From NCBI RefSeq assembly GCF_007992715.1, contig NZ_BKAU01000001.1:1364001-1428000 (forward strand): 64,000 bases of DNA, in the 5' to 3' direction. The DNA is from Chitinophaga cymbidii (GTDB taxonomy: Bacteria > Bacteroidota > Bacteroidia > Chitinophagales > Chitinophagaceae). Positions 23,539 through 33,099 of this stretch are shown one piece after another. Numbering within the stretch: the stretch's first letter is position 1; the number at the start of each line of letters is the position of its first letter. A program made the position numbers and the translations under genes. The notes under the pieces are model-generated. The model was not told where the DNA came from and ran no database searches. It worked only from the letters and a program-made list of their open reading frames with translations.

Positions 23539-26283
23539 TTATTCCGGTTCAAAGCCGAGCATGAAGGTAAATTTAGCGGCGTCCTTCATACCATTCCCCG
23601 GCCTTAACCTATCCAATCCTATGCCATAGTCAAAACCAAGGAGACCGAACATCGGCAGATAGAAGCGCGCACCCACGCCCACAGAGCGTCTCAGGCGGAA
23701 CGGATCATATTCCTTGAAGTCGCGGTAACCGTTGGCGGCTTCCATGAACATCAGGCCGAAAATGGTCGAGCTCGGGTTAAGACTGAAGGGATAGCGCAGT
23801 TCCACCACATATTTATTGAACATCGAGAACCCTGAATAACCGGCGGGCGGCGCGGTGCTTTCCGGGTTCAGCTTCGGGTTCGAAGTATAATATACCGGGT
23901 AACCGCGCTGGGAGATGATATCACGGTCATACACCGCGAAGTTGCTCAGACCGTCGCCACCCAGCTCGAAGCGGCCGAAAGGCGACAGCGTGGTACGATC
24001 GTTATATCTTCCCACGTAACCGAACTTGGCGGCCACTTTCAGTACCAGCTGCTTGTTGTCCGCACCACGGGCACGGCTCAACGGAACATACCATTCCGCG
24101 TTCATGCGGTATTTCTGGTATTCGATGAATTTGAACTGGTCCTTGATGGGTTCCTTGGCGTAATCACGGTCCGGGTTGAAAACGGAATACGGAGGTGTAA
24201 ATTGTCCGAACAGCATGAAGCTGGAGCCGCTGCGCGGGAAGATCTGCTGATCCACGGAAGAGCGGGCGAGCGTCAGGCGCAAGCTAAGGTTGTTGGATAC
24301 GCCGTTATCAAAGCCTTCGAGGCCGAAGTAGTTGAAATCCCGCAGCTGGTAGCGCTGATAGTTGATGGAATACATCAGCGAGAACCAGTCATCCGGCCAG
24401 CGCAGCTGCTTGCCGAGTGATACGGAGCCGCCGAGCACGCGGAAGTACGCGCCGGGATTGCTGACGGGCTGGTTATAATATTCCGCGAAAGCGTTCGGGT
24501 TCTGGTAAGTGCTGTAGAAGCTCACGGAGAACGGATTCCTTTTCTTGCCGCCGAGCCAGGGCTCGGTGAAAGAGAAGTTATAGGAGCGGTACGCTTTACC
24601 GTTGGAGGAGATACGCACGCTCAGTTTCTGGCCGTCGCCGCTGGGCAGCGGGTCCCAGGTTTCTTTCCGGAAAATATTACGGAGGGAGAAGTTGTTGAAG
24701 GTCACGCCGAGCGTACCGGTGAGGCCGATATAACCGCCCCATCCCGCGGAAAGCTCGAGCTGGTCGTTCGCTCTTTCTTCCACTTTATAGTCGATATCCA
24801 CTGTACCGTCCGCCACATTGGGCACGGGGTTGATACCGATGGTTTCAGGGTTGAAGAAGCCGAGCTGTGATATTTCGCGTTGTGAACGGATAAGGTTCTG
24901 ACGGCTGAACTTGTCGCCGGGCAGGGTACGCAGCTCGCGGCGGATCACGTGCTCATTCGTTTTTTCGTTACCGGCGATGCGGATATCCTTGATGGTGGCC
25001 TGCGGGCCTTCCTGTATGCGGATCTCGTAATCGATCGTGTCTTCCCGGATGCCTATTTCCACAGGGTCTACCTGGAAGAACAGGTAACCGTCATCCATGT
25101 AGAGGCTGCCGAGGTCGCCGCCTTCGGGGCCGGGAGGGTTGCCGAGGCGTTTGCTCAGCAGTTCCAGGTTGTAGATATCGCCTTTCTTGATGCCGAGCAC
25201 CTTGGAAAGAATGGTATCGTTGTATACGGTGTTGCCTCTCCAGGTGATGTTACCAAAGTAATATTTTTTTCCTTCCTCGATCATCATCTCGATGTTGAGA
25301 TTGCCTTTGAGGGAGGGATAGGTGGTGTCTTTTACGATCTGTGCGTCCCTGAAGCCGCGGGAGTTGTAGAAGGCGATGATCTTTTCCTTGTCTTCTTCGT
25401 ATTTGGTGTCGTTGAACTTGGCGGAGGAAAAGAGTTTGAAGCGGAAGTAAGGGTCCAGGGCCTCGAGGGTTTTGGTGGCGGACAGCCAGCCGAGGTCTTT
25501 CCAGTAGTTACCGGCGAAGTCTGTGCTGTCTGGCCATGCGTTGGCATTGTCCGGATAAAGGGTGAAACGGCTGGTTTCCTTGGTGCCCTTCATTTTTTTC
25601 TTGACGGCCTTGTCGCGGATATCATCATTTCCAACGATGTGGATGTCGTTGGTGCGCACCTTGTTGCCTTTGTTGACGTGAAAGATAACGGTGGCGGAGT
25701 TGATGGCGGGTGGCGGATCTTTCTTTTCTTCCATGCGGACGGTCACATTGCGGAAACCTTTTTCCGCATAGTACTTGCGGGCCACGGAAACGGTGTTCTG
25801 GGCGAGGGCTTCGGTCACCACGCTGCCTTTACGCAGGGCGGCCTTGGTGGTCAGCTCGTCGGCTTCCGTTTTCTTGATGCCTTTGAAAGCGAAGCTGGAC
25901 ATCCTGGGTTTTTCCACCAGTTCAATTTCCAGCCAGATCTTCTGTCCTTCTATTTTAGTGATGTAGATAGCGATATTGGAGAACAGGCGCTGGCCCCAGA
26001 GGCTCTGGATGGCTTTGGCGAAATGGTCGCCGGGGAGCACCACCTTGTCTCCTACAGCGAGACCTGAAAGGGACAGCAGCAGGGACTTATCAAGGAATTC
26101 AGTGCCGGTAACGGCAATGTCGGCAATTTCATACTGCTGCGGACTGGCCATACTGAAAGGGCTGATATCCGCCGGACGGTTTTCCGGGGCGGGAACAGTA
26201 TCCCTTTGCTGGGCACGCGCAGTCAATCCCGCGCTGCAACATAAAACTACGGCCAGTAGGCTTTTAGGAAACAATTTCTTCAT
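23539..26283 (-). CDS. bamA: Outer membrane assembly factor BamA
   Basis: 914 residues. Signal peptide MKKLFPKSLLAVVLCCSAGLTARAQ, then a polar segment, several POTRA domains (about 50-480; for example IADIAVTGTEFLD, IKKTEADELTT, GNITWRGNTVYNDTILSKVLG, IKDIRIAGNEKTNEHVIRREL), and a 16-strand type barrel from about 510 with the VRGF-like loop replaced by ISQRGYPVYY. The last residues MLGFEPE end the barrel strand. It inserts beta-barrel proteins in the outer membrane. The start overlaps the end of uppS by 20 bases, and two skp-type chaperones follow. Confidence 0.95.
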   Translation of the reverse strand: MKKLFPKSLLAVVLCCSAGLTARAQQRDTVPAPENRPADISPFSMASPQQYEIADIAVTGTEFLDKSLLLSLSGLAVGDKVVLPGDHFAKAIQSLWGQRLFSNIAIYITKIEGQKIWLEIELVEKPRMSSFAFKGIKKTEADELTTKAALRKGSVVTEALAQNTVSVARKYYAEKGFRNVTVRMEEKKDPPPAINSATVIFHVNKGNKVRTNDIHIVGNDDIRDKAVKKKMKGTKETSRFTLYPDNANAWPDSTDFAGNYWKDLGWLSATKTLEALDPYFRFKLFSSAKFNDTKYEEDKEKIIAFYNSRGFRDAQIVKDTTYPSLKGNLNIEMMIEEGKKYYFGNITWRGNTVYNDTILSKVLGIKKGDIYNLELLSKRLGNPPGPEGGDLGSLYMDDGYLFFQVDPVEIGIREDTIDYEIRIQEGPQATIKDIRIAGNEKTNEHVIRRELRTLPGDKFSRQNLIRSQREISQLGFFNPETIGINPVPNVADGTVDIDYKVEERANDQLELSAGWGGYIGLTGTLGVTFNNFSLRNIFRKETWDPLPSGDGQKLSVRISSNGKAYRSYNFSFTEPWLGGKKRNPFSVSFYSTYQNPNAFAEYYNQPVSNPGAYFRVLGGSVSLGKQLRWPDDWFSLMYSINYQRYQLRDFNYFGLEGFDNGVSNNLSLRLTLARSSVDQQIFPRSGSSFMLFGQFTPPYSVFNPDRDYAKEPIKDQFKFIEYQKYRMNAEWYVPLSRARGADNKQLVLKVAAKFGYVGRYNDRTTLSPFGRFELGGDGLSNFAVYDRDIISQRGYPVYYTSNPKLNPESTAPPAGYSGFSMFNKYVVELRYPFSLNPSSTIFGLMFMEAANGYRDFKEYDPFRLRRSVGVGARFYLPMFGLLGFDYGIGLDRLRPGNGMKDAAKFTFMLGFEPE

Positions 26284-27025
26284 TCTGCTGTATTTGTTCG
26301 CTTGTTTTGCCGAATCGACGTTCTCTGGTTTGATAATTCAAGATGGCTTCGTACAGGTTCTCTTTGCGGAAATCAGGCCAGCGGGTGTTGGTAAAGTAAA
26401 GCTCCGCGTAGGCCAGTTGATACAATAAGAAGTTGCTTATACGGTGTTCGCCGCTGGTACGGATCATCAGTTCCGGGTCAGGCAGACCAGCGGTGCATAG
26501 GTATTTCTCCCATATTTCGGATGTCACTTCGTCCGGGTTCAGCTTGCCGGCCTGCGCATCTTTAGCGATGTTGCGGGCGGCCTGCAAGATCTCCCAGCGC
26601 GCGCTGTAGCTCAGCGCCATCACGAGGTTGAGCCCTGTGTTCGGAGCCGTGATGTCCATTGCTTCCTTCAGCTCCCGGAGGCAGTTTTCAGGCAGCATGG
26701 TCATATCACCGATCACGTGCAGGCGTATATTATTTTTATTGAGTGTACTTACCTCCTTGCGGATGGTTGTTACCAGCAGCTCCATGATCCCGTTCACTTC
26801 GTACACCGGCCGATCCCAGTTCTCCGTAGAAAATGCGTATAAGGTAAGGTATCCAATGCCCAGTTCGGCACAACCCTCCACGATATCCCGCACACTTTCT
26901 ACTCCCTGATGATGCCCGTAAAGCCGATCCTGCCCTCTTTCCTTGGCCCACCGTCCATTACCGTCCATGATAATAGCGATGTGGCTGGGCAGTCGTTGCA
27001 GGTCTAATTGATCCTTCAAACTCAT
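26264..27025 (-). CDS. uppS: Isoprenyl transferase (undecaprenyl diphosphate synthase)
   Basis: 253 residues of the cis-prenyltransferase family: IAIIMDGNGRWAKERG (17-32) with the catalytic Asp21, GHHQGVESVRDIVEGC, YLTLYAFSTENWDRP, ALSYSARWEI, and LPDPELMIRTSGEHRISNFLLYQLAYAELYF (read in parts). It elongates farnesyl diphosphate to the C55 carrier used for peptidoglycan and surface polysaccharide. A TATCTTTG promoter box is at 27066-27073. The 3' end overlaps bamA by 20 bases, coupling carrier-lipid synthesis with outer-membrane assembly. It might also supply farnesyl-type pools competing with the terpene synthase at 37 kb; that is conjecture. Confidence 0.96.
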   Translation of the reverse strand: MSLKDQLDLQRLPSHIAIIMDGNGRWAKERGQDRLYGHHQGVESVRDIVEGCAELGIGYLTLYAFSTENWDRPVYEVNGIMELLVTTIRKEVSTLNKNNIRLHVIGDMTMLPENCLRELKEAMDITAPNTGLNLVMALSYSARWEILQAARNIAKDAQAGKLNPDEVTSEIWEKYLCTAGLPDPELMIRTSGEHRISNFLLYQLAYAELYFTNTRWPDFRKENLYEAILNYQTRERRFGKTSEQIQQNEEIVS

Positions 27026-27065
27026 GACTATTCAGGCGCGTTAAAACAGATTTACTAAAAGTGTG

Positions 27066-27073
27066 CAAAGATA
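27066..27073 (-). promoter_or_regulatory. uppS operon promoter minus-7 box
   Basis: Minus-strand TATCTTTG followed by CACAC fits the consensus exactly. The predicted start is about 33 bases before the uppS ATG. No clear TTTG at the ideal spacing. Confidence 0.65.
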
Positions 27074-27174
27074 CAAAAATAACTTTATGCCCTTTCCGGC
27101 AAAGGGTATCAGGTGGTTTTAACGTAGTTTTAACGGGAAGGGTTGCTGGCAGCGGCTTACAAGGCGCGCCGGGC

Positions 27175-28038
27175 CTAGAATTTACAGCGGTAGGAGGTGA
27201 ACAGGATGCCGAGGGTCAGCTCGATGGTGGCAAACTGGTCCTTATCCCGGCTGTTCCCGCGCTGGCGGCCCTGCACCCCGATGGGCGCGCCGGTGACATT
27301 GGAGCGGTCCTGCAGGATGGCCGCCAGAGTGGCGCTGCCGTCCGCTTTGGTGGGAAAGGCGCTGATACCGGCATAGGTGGTGCTCACATCGTCCAGGTAA
27401 TCGGTCTGCGTGAAGCGGAAAAGCACTTCCAGCCCCAGGTTCACCCGCCTGCTCAGGCTGTATTTCATGCCTCCGCCCATCAGCCAGGCGTAGGAAAACA
27501 GGGAATAAGGCTTGCGGTCCGGGTACGCCGAAGTGCCCTGCCCCTCCGTATGCATGGGCTGCAGGAAATATTTATTACCGTTGTAGTAAGCGTATGGATT
27601 GAAATGGAATGCGGAAATGCCGAGGGTGAGATAGGGGGAAAAGCGGTAATCGTAGCTGCCGGGCTCAAAGCGGAAGAAATTGAAATCCCCCTGCAGGGCC
27701 AGCTCGAAGACATCGGAATTGAAGCTGAGGTTGCGGCGGCGCTGGAATTCGTTGGTATTGTACACGTCGGAATACCCCAGCTGCATGAAGCGGAAGTGCG
27801 CCCGCGCGCCTACATAATCATTGAAATATTTACGGTAAAAGATGCCCACCGTGGGTTTTACGGCCCGGAGCCCCGTGGTGGTGTTGATGTCCCCGAAATA
27901 ATGCGCGCCGCCAGCGGTGAAGCCAAGTTCGCCGATATAGCTCATTTCCTGCTGCGCGGTGGCTTTTTGGGCAAGGGGACCGGCCAGCAGGACCGTCATC
28001 ATCCATAAAATCCTGAAATGAATATGCTGCATAAACAT
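27175..28038 (-). CDS. DUF6089-family outer-membrane protein
   Basis: About 287 residues from the ATG at 28038 (28032 is also possible); the frame is open to 28128, but the signal peptide begins here (MFMQHIHFRILWMMTVLLAG...ATAQQ). The mature part has alternating aromatic and polar residues typical of an 8-strand-type barrel: EMSYIGELGFTAGGAHYFGDINT, FRFMQLGYSDVYN, YRFSPYLTLGISAFHFNPYAYY, WLMGGGMKYSLSRRVNLGLEVLFRF, and it ends ATIELTLGILFTSYRCKF. This Bacteroidota family usually sits between nadK and uppS/bamA, as here, so a role in envelope assembly is likely but unproven. Confidence 0.85.
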   Translation of the reverse strand: MFMQHIHFRILWMMTVLLAGPLAQKATAQQEMSYIGELGFTAGGAHYFGDINTTTGLRAVKPTVGIFYRKYFNDYVGARAHFRFMQLGYSDVYNTNEFQRRRNLSFNSDVFELALQGDFNFFRFEPGSYDYRFSPYLTLGISAFHFNPYAYYNGNKYFLQPMHTEGQGTSAYPDRKPYSLFSYAWLMGGGMKYSLSRRVNLGLEVLFRFTQTDYLDDVSTTYAGISAFPTKADGSATLAAILQDRSNVTGAPIGVQGRQRGNSRDKDQFATIELTLGILFTSYRCKF

Positions 28039-28091
28039 CTGTAAGAACGCAAAATAAGGCTTTTTCGTATGGTGAAAAAGGGTAATGGCAG

Positions 28092-28982
28092 TTACTTTCT
28101 GCCGGCATTGCGGGTATCGATGCCCCATAACAGCTTGTTACGCAGCGTGTGCAGGAAGTTCCCTTCATTCAACCGCAGCAGGCTCACGGAAAAATCTTCC
28201 TTTTTCACGGCCAGCTGCACCCGGTTGTCGATCACCTCCATGCGGGAGTCGAGCGTACAGAGGAACTGATCGCTGCGGCCTTCCACTTCAAAGGAAATAA
28301 CGTTGTCGTCCGGCACAATGATGGGGCGCACGTTCAGGTTGTGCGGGGATACGGGCGTGATCACGAAGCTGGCGGCATCCGGAAATACGATGGGGCCGCC
28401 GCAGCTGAGCGAATAGCCGGTAGAGCCGGTGGGCGTGGCCACGATGAGCCCGTCCGCCCAGTAAGTATTGAGAAATTCGCCGTTCAGGTAAGTGTGGATC
28501 TTTACCATGGCGGAGGTATCTTTTTTGTGGATGGTGAATTCGTTGAGCGCGTAGGGCACGTCGCCGAACAGGGGGATGCTGGCGTCCAGGTGCACGAGGC
28601 TTCTTCTATCCACCACGTAGCTGCGGCTGACGAGCGCATCCACCAGCTGATGGATCTCTTCCCGACCGATGCCGGCCAGGAACCCCAGCCGCCCGAAGTT
28701 CACGCCCATCACGGGAATGTTCTTGTCCCGGATGAAGCTCACCGTGTCCAGCAGGGTGCCGTCTCCACCCAGACTGATCAGGAACTCAATTCTGCCGTCG
28801 AGGTCTTCCGCGCGGGAGAAAGTATCCGCGTCGGCGGACAGCTGCACGTGCGGCCGCAGCTCCCTGTAAAAAGGCTCGTATACTACCGGTGTGATCTCCT
28901 GGCGCTTCAGTTCATCCAGCAACAATTGTATATCTTCCAGGTCTTCCCTGACAAAACCGCGGCTGTAAAGGGCTACGTGCAT
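28092..28982 (-). CDS. nadK: NAD kinase
   Basis: 296 residues, with the defining GGDGT (72-76), VNFGRLGFLA, the NE/D-type YALNEFTIHK, and TPTGSTGYSLSCGGPI in the C-terminal beta domain. It phosphorylates NAD to NADP using ATP or inorganic polyphosphate. It is 20 bases downstream of the TamA-like gene and 53 bases upstream of the DUF6089 gene, the standard order of this envelope cluster. Confidence 0.96.
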   Translation of the reverse strand: MHVALYSRGFVREDLEDIQLLLDELKRQEITPVVYEPFYRELRPHVQLSADADTFSRAEDLDGRIEFLISLGGDGTLLDTVSFIRDKNIPVMGVNFGRLGFLAGIGREEIHQLVDALVSRSYVVDRRSLVHLDASIPLFGDVPYALNEFTIHKKDTSAMVKIHTYLNGEFLNTYWADGLIVATPTGSTGYSLSCGGPIVFPDAASFVITPVSPHNLNVRPIIVPDDNVISFEVEGRSDQFLCTLDSRMEVIDNRVQLAVKKEDFSVSLLRLNEGNFLHTLRNKLLWGIDTRNAGRK

Positions 28983-29002
28983 GTTGAATTTTGTGGTTCG
29001 TG

Positions 29003-30412
29003 TTACATATCCAGCTTAGCGTGCAAAAATAAACCTTTTTCTCCCAATTGATTGATGCTGTATTCAAAGCGGATGCAGGTGTCGTAGAAAGACACTACGT
29101 CCAGCCCGATGCCGCCCGTGTACAACATCCTGTTATTCAGTATGCCGTTGCGGGTGAGCTTCGAATAGGCATAACCCATGTCACCGTATGCTTTCGCCAG
29201 CACGCGGATGGGCAGGCTGCTGAATTTTTTCGGAACGATGGGCAGGTTGATCCTGAAGTTCAGCAGTTCGCGGCGGAGGGTGGATTTGAAAATGAAAAAG
29301 CTCGTGCCGTCTACCACGTAATATTCCAGGCCGCGCAGGTAATCATCCCCATAACCCATCGCCCGCACGCCGATATAAGGCTGCTTATCGGAAAATTTTG
29401 CCTGCCCGATCACGCCCAGGGCGCCGTAGGTTTTCCGCGCCAGCTCCCAGTATTTAACGGCCCTCACGCGGAACTTAACGAAGTCCAGCCCGCTGAGCGG
29501 ACCAATGCCGGCTTTCGACACCTCGCCCTGGAGCATGGCGCCCTTCAGTGGATACTGCCAGCTGTCTGCCCGGATGTAATTCACCCGGTACGCCAGTTCC
29601 AGGTAGCCGATGTCTTTCCGGCCGTTCCCGAGGTAATCGGGGTTCAGGATCACCACGGAGTCGTTCACGGATTCGGTGTTGTACGTGAGGGACACCTGGT
29701 GGCGGGTGTTGATCGCTTTGCGGTAAGAATAGGTGAGGCCGAGCTGGAACTGCCGCCGCAGGAAATCATCCTGCCGGAAAAATTGCTGCTTGTTGGCGTC
29801 CGACACATAGTTGATCTCACGGTTCCGGCTATACGACACCACAAAGCCCAGGCCGTGCCGGAAACGTTTGTCGATATAAGGCAGGTTATAGCCCAGCAGG
29901 AACTTCTGCGTATAGCCGACGGTAACATCCGCATACACATCGTCGTTCCGGCCGGTAAGATTGTCCTGGAAAGCTTTTACGCCCACATTCACTCTTTTGA
30001 GGCTCCTGTTCTGCTCCACCCACCACTGGTTGAAGTTGCGGTCCGCCAGCTTGAAGATGGGAAAAGCAAAGAGGTACCATCGTTCCCACACTTCAAATAC
30101 GGCATCCGCTTCCCGGCCTTCCCAGTTCTTGACATTGGCGGTGGCGTTGAGGAACAGCGAGGTGTTGAGCAGCTGCTTGCGGGCGCTTTCCAGCGTTTCG
30201 CCGAGTGAATGAAGATAGATCGTATCACCGGGCTTTACGGGCAGTTCGCGGAGGATGATGGAGGTGCGTGTTTTTTTATTTCCCTGCACGATCACCTGGC
30301 GCACCACAAGATAGTTCGTATCCTGCGCCGGAGGGCCTTCCACCTGCGCCAGCACGGGTAAAGCAAACAGCAGGCATAGCCATATGCCGGAAATGTAGAG
30401 AACAGAGCGCAT
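29003..30412 (-). CDS. BamA/TamA-like outer-membrane protein with one POTRA domain
   Basis: 469 residues. Signal peptide ends near residue 22 (LLFALPVLAQ). One POTRA domain follows (about 34-115; VVRQVIVQGNKKTRTSIILRELPVKPGD), then a barrel predicted from repeated amphipathic strands (for example YTQKFLLGYNLPYIDKRFRHGLGFVVSY, RHQVSLTYNTES, NRMLYTGGIGLDVVSFYDTCIRFEYS, read in parts). It is shorter than BamA, fits the bacterial surface-antigen group and is not the essential BamA at 23.5 kb. It may insert a subset of clients or lipids. Located 44 bases downstream of the CBS-domain gene. Confidence 0.85.
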   Translation of the reverse strand: MRSVLYISGIWLCLLFALPVLAQVEGPPAQDTNYLVVRQVIVQGNKKTRTSIILRELPVKPGDTIYLHSLGETLESARKQLLNTSLFLNATANVKNWEGREADAVFEVWERWYLFAFPIFKLADRNFNQWWVEQNRSLKRVNVGVKAFQDNLTGRNDDVYADVTVGYTQKFLLGYNLPYIDKRFRHGLGFVVSYSRNREINYVSDANKQQFFRQDDFLRRQFQLGLTYSYRKAINTRHQVSLTYNTESVNDSVVILNPDYLGNGRKDIGYLELAYRVNYIRADSWQYPLKGAMLQGEVSKAGIGPLSGLDFVKFRVRAVKYWELARKTYGALGVIGQAKFSDKQPYIGVRAMGYGDDYLRGLEYYVVDGTSFFIFKSTLRRELLNFRINLPIVPKKFSSLPIRVLAKAYGDMGYAYSKLTRNGILNNRMLYTGGIGLDVVSFYDTCIRFEYSINQLGEKGLFLHAKLDM

Positions 30413-30456
30413 GCAGGATTGTAGGTTCTTCTTTAAAAATAAGGTATTTGGGGAAA

Positions 30457-31119
30457 TTACATGCTGATGTAGTTCATGAGCAGATCGTAGTTCTTTTTGA
30501 GCAGATCTTCTTCCAGCTCTTCGCTGAACATGTATTTAATGCTATAGTTGAAGCGTTCGAAGGTAGCCACGAGGCCCTGCAGTTCCTGGCGGTTGGTCTT
30601 CAGCAGCACTTCCAGCTTCGCGGTGTTCGGGTTGGTAATAGTGTTTACGCTCAGCAGGGTAACATCGTTGCTTTCGGCGATGCGCGCGATCTCGCTGAGG
30701 CTGTAATCCCGCGGTTCCACTTCGAGCACCAGCAGGCCGCCGGCTTCTTTCACGCCGTTGAGCTGCGCGAGGATGGCGAGCAGGTTATCTTTTGTAATGA
30801 GCCCGAGGTATTCGTTATCTTTTGAAACAACGGGCAGTACGGACAATTTATGATCGTAAAACAGCTTGAGGGCTTCGAAGAAGTGGGCGCCTTCCATAAT
30901 GGCCGGCTTGAAAGCGTTGTTGGGCGCGGTTTCCAGCAGCTGGTCCGGGTCTTCCCAATCCATCACGTCTTCTTCCTCCACCAGCGCCAGGTATTTGTTA
31001 TCCACCACTACCGGCAATTGCGTAAGATGATATTCATTCATCAGGCGTAATGCTTTAGCGCCGGTATCCATCGGATGCAAAACCGGCACAATGGTAGATA
31101 TGAGTTCCTGTGCCAACAT
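30457..31119 (-). CDS. CBS-domain protein with C-terminal ACT-like region
   Basis: 220 residues. Two CBS motifs occupy about 1-125 (LISTIVPVLHPMDTGAKALRLMNEYHLTQLPVVVDN and MEGAHFFEALKLFYDHKLSVLPVVSKDNEYLGLITKDN, read in parts), the usual adenosyl-nucleotide-binding pair. Residues about 130-205 (GLLVLEVEPRDYSLSEIARIAES, VTLLSVNTITNP, KLEVLLKTN) look like an ACT-type ligand domain. No catalytic domain is present, so it is probably a sensor or regulator. It is conserved upstream of nadK and the bam block in this phylum. Ligand unknown. Confidence 0.88.
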   Translation of the reverse strand: MLAQELISTIVPVLHPMDTGAKALRLMNEYHLTQLPVVVDNKYLALVEEEDVMDWEDPDQLLETAPNNAFKPAIMEGAHFFEALKLFYDHKLSVLPVVSKDNEYLGLITKDNLLAILAQLNGVKEAGGLLVLEVEPRDYSLSEIARIAESNDVTLLSVNTITNPNTAKLEVLLKTNRQELQGLVATFERFNYSIKYMFSEELEEDLLKKNYDLLMNYISM

Positions 31120-31231
31120 AATTAATCGTGTTTCTGCTACAATAATAGCAAAGAATATTCCAATACCCTGACACTTACGTGTTAAAAATTACGGGAACAC
31201 GGAGCAATGGCGCTGCAGCAGGGATGAACGG

Positions 31232-32017
31232 TCAGCCGGCATTGGCGCCAACGGCCTTGCTGTTAAGCCTTTTGAGGAAATCGTGCATGATCCTGTTGAA
31301 TTCATCCGGCACTTCCATCATGGGGGCGTGGCCGCATTTGTCGATGAAATGCAGTTCCGAGTTGGGAATGAGTTTATGGAACTCTTCACCCACCATGGGC
31401 GGGGTGATCGTATCGTTATTGCCCCAGATGAGCAGTGTAGGCGCTTCAATCGTCCGCAGTTCTTCGCCGAGATTATGACGGATGGCGGATTTGGCCAGGG
31501 TGATGATCTTGATGACTTTCAGGCGGTTGCTGGTGATCTCGAACACTTCATCTACCAGCTCTTTGGTAGCCATGGCGGGATCGTAGAAGGTCAGTTCCGT
31601 TTTTTTCTGAATGTATTCGTAATTGCCGCGCTTGGGGTATGTTTCGCCCATACCGTTCTCAAACAGGCCGGAACTGCCGGTAAGGATGAGGGATTTCACT
31701 CTTTCCGGGTGTTTCAGGATGTACACGAGGGCCACGTGGCCGCCGAGGGAGTTTCCCATCAGGTGATAGTTCGTGTAGCCGCGGGTTTCAATGAATTTGT
31801 GCACGTATTTGGCCAGGCCGCCTACGGAGGTTTCCAGGATATTCAGATCAAACAGGGGCAGCATGGGAATCACCACTTTATTGTAGGCTTTGAAGTATTC
31901 CAGCAGACCGCTGAAGTTACTCAGGGCGCCGAATAATCCATGCAGCAGAATCACCGGCTCTCCTTCTCCTTCTTCAATGAACCTGAATTTGCCCTGTGTT
32001 TTGATTTCGTAATTCAT
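31232..32017 (-). CDS. Alpha/beta-hydrolase fold protein
   Basis: 261 residues. The oxyanion region is LLHGLFGALSNFSG, the nucleophile elbow GNSLGGH (Ser about 106), and the terminal His in KCGHAPMMEVPDEF; the Asp is likely in WGNNDTITPP. There is no signal peptide. The sequence fits esterase-like or meta-cleavage-type hydrolases, but the substrate is undefined. It lies 59 bases downstream of cvpA in the same direction. Confidence 0.85.
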   Translation of the reverse strand: MNYEIKTQGKFRFIEEGEGEPVILLHGLFGALSNFSGLLEYFKAYNKVVIPMLPLFDLNILETSVGGLAKYVHKFIETRGYTNYHLMGNSLGGHVALVYILKHPERVKSLILTGSSGLFENGMGETYPKRGNYEYIQKKTELTFYDPAMATKELVDEVFEITSNRLKVIKIITLAKSAIRHNLGEELRTIEAPTLLIWGNNDTITPPMVGEEFHKLIPNSELHFIDKCGHAPMMEVPDEFNRIMHDFLKRLNSKAVGANAG

Positions 32018-32076
32018 TACCTATGCTTGAAGTCAATTTTGCGCTAAAATAATTCTTTTTCTTAATTCAAATAATC

Positions 32077-32628
32077 TCAAAGATGAGGGGGTTGAGCAGG
32101 TAATTCTTTTGCGGCATGTTCAAAAAAGCTTTCCAGTTCGCTGAACACGTCGCGGAAAACAGGGAGCACCTTTCCGATATTCTCCATGACCTTCGGGCCG
32201 ACCGGCTCAATCCACGGATACACAACGGATTGCAGCTTGATTTCGGGGCTGAGCCAGTACAGCTGGTTCGCCAGCCAGAGCATGACGCTGAACACAACCG
32301 TGTATACGGCTCCGTAGAGCAATATCCCGCCGAGGCGGTTCAGCCATCCGAGCATGGACCATTGTATGATCTTTTCCAGGAAAGCCGCGCCGAGCCTTAC
32401 AATGATCACTACGGTCAGGAAAATTGCGATAAAACAAAGAACGGGCCACCAACGGCCATGCATACCCGATTGTTCCAGCCAGGAGGCCAGTACAGCGGAG
32501 AGCTTCAGCGCCGCCGCCAGCCCCAGGATGAATGCCACAAGGGAGAACACCCCCACGATCAGGCCGCGGGAGAATCCTTTGTAGACCGCAAAGGCCAGGA
32601 TGATGGCAAACAGAACGTCAATGGCCAC
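32077..32628 (-). CDS. CvpA-family inner-membrane protein
   Basis: 183 residues with four predicted transmembrane helices: VLFAIILAFAVYKGFSRGLIVGVFSLVAFILGLAAAL (two segments, read in parts), WPVLCFIAIFLTVVIIVRL, and LLYGAVYTVVFSVMLWLANQLYWL. The early G-x-x-K/R-G turn (YKGFSRGLIVG) is the family signature. CvpA is needed for colicin V production in E. coli and contributes to envelope stress tolerance in other bacteria. The start codon is GTG (32628), 7 bases after the upstream GatB/YqeY-type gene. Confidence 0.88.
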   Translation of the reverse strand: MAIDVLFAIILAFAVYKGFSRGLIVGVFSLVAFILGLAAALKLSAVLASWLEQSGMHGRWWPVLCFIAIFLTVVIIVRLGAAFLEKIIQWSMLGWLNRLGGILLYGAVYTVVFSVMLWLANQLYWLSPEIKLQSVVYPWIEPVGPKVMENIGKVLPVFRDVFSELESFFEHAAKELPAQPPHL

Positions 32629-32635
32629 GTGCCGG

Positions 32636-33088
32636 TTATTTGGTCAGTAATTCCTTCACCAGCGCGGAAATGGTCTTCCCATCCGCTTTGCCGGCGAGCT
32701 GTTTGGTGGCCGCACCCATCACCTTGCCCATATCCGCCGGGGAAGATGCGCCGGTAGCGGCAATAATATCTGTCAATGCCGCGCGGATCTCCGCTTCGTC
32801 CATCTGCTTCGGCAGATAGCGTTCGATCACGGCCAGCTCTTCTTCTTCTTTCTTTGCGAGGTCTTCCCGGTTCTGCTGACGGAAGATCTCCAGGGAATCC
32901 TTGCGCTGCTTGGCGAGCTTTTGCAGGAGCTTCTGCTCGTCCGCTTCCGTCAGTTCCCCGCTGCCGCCTTCTGATGTTTTTACCAGCAATACGGCCGCCT
33001 TGATCGCGCGGAGCGCCCGCAATTCTGCTTCTGCTTTCGCCAGCATGGCGGTTTTAATAGCGTCGTTGATATTCTTTTCTAATGACAT
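32636..33088 (-). CDS. GatB/YqeY-domain protein
   Basis: 150 residues beginning MSLEKNINDAIKTAMLAKAEAELRALRAIKAAV (read in parts) and ending MGKVMGAATKQLAGKADGKTISALVKELL, the YqeY family. The C-terminal part is similar to the tail domain of GatB, which contacts tRNA in amidotransferases; free YqeY proteins have no clear function. It overlaps neither neighbour but is packed within 11 bases of gldC and 7 of cvpA, implying one transcript. Confidence 0.93.
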   Translation of the reverse strand: MSLEKNINDAIKTAMLAKAEAELRALRAIKAAVLLVKTSEGGSGELTEADEQKLLQKLAKQRKDSLEIFRQQNREDLAKKEEEELAVIERYLPKQMDEAEIRAALTDIIAATGASSPADMGKVMGAATKQLAGKADGKTISALVKELLTK

Positions 33089-33099
33089 ATGGTTTTGTT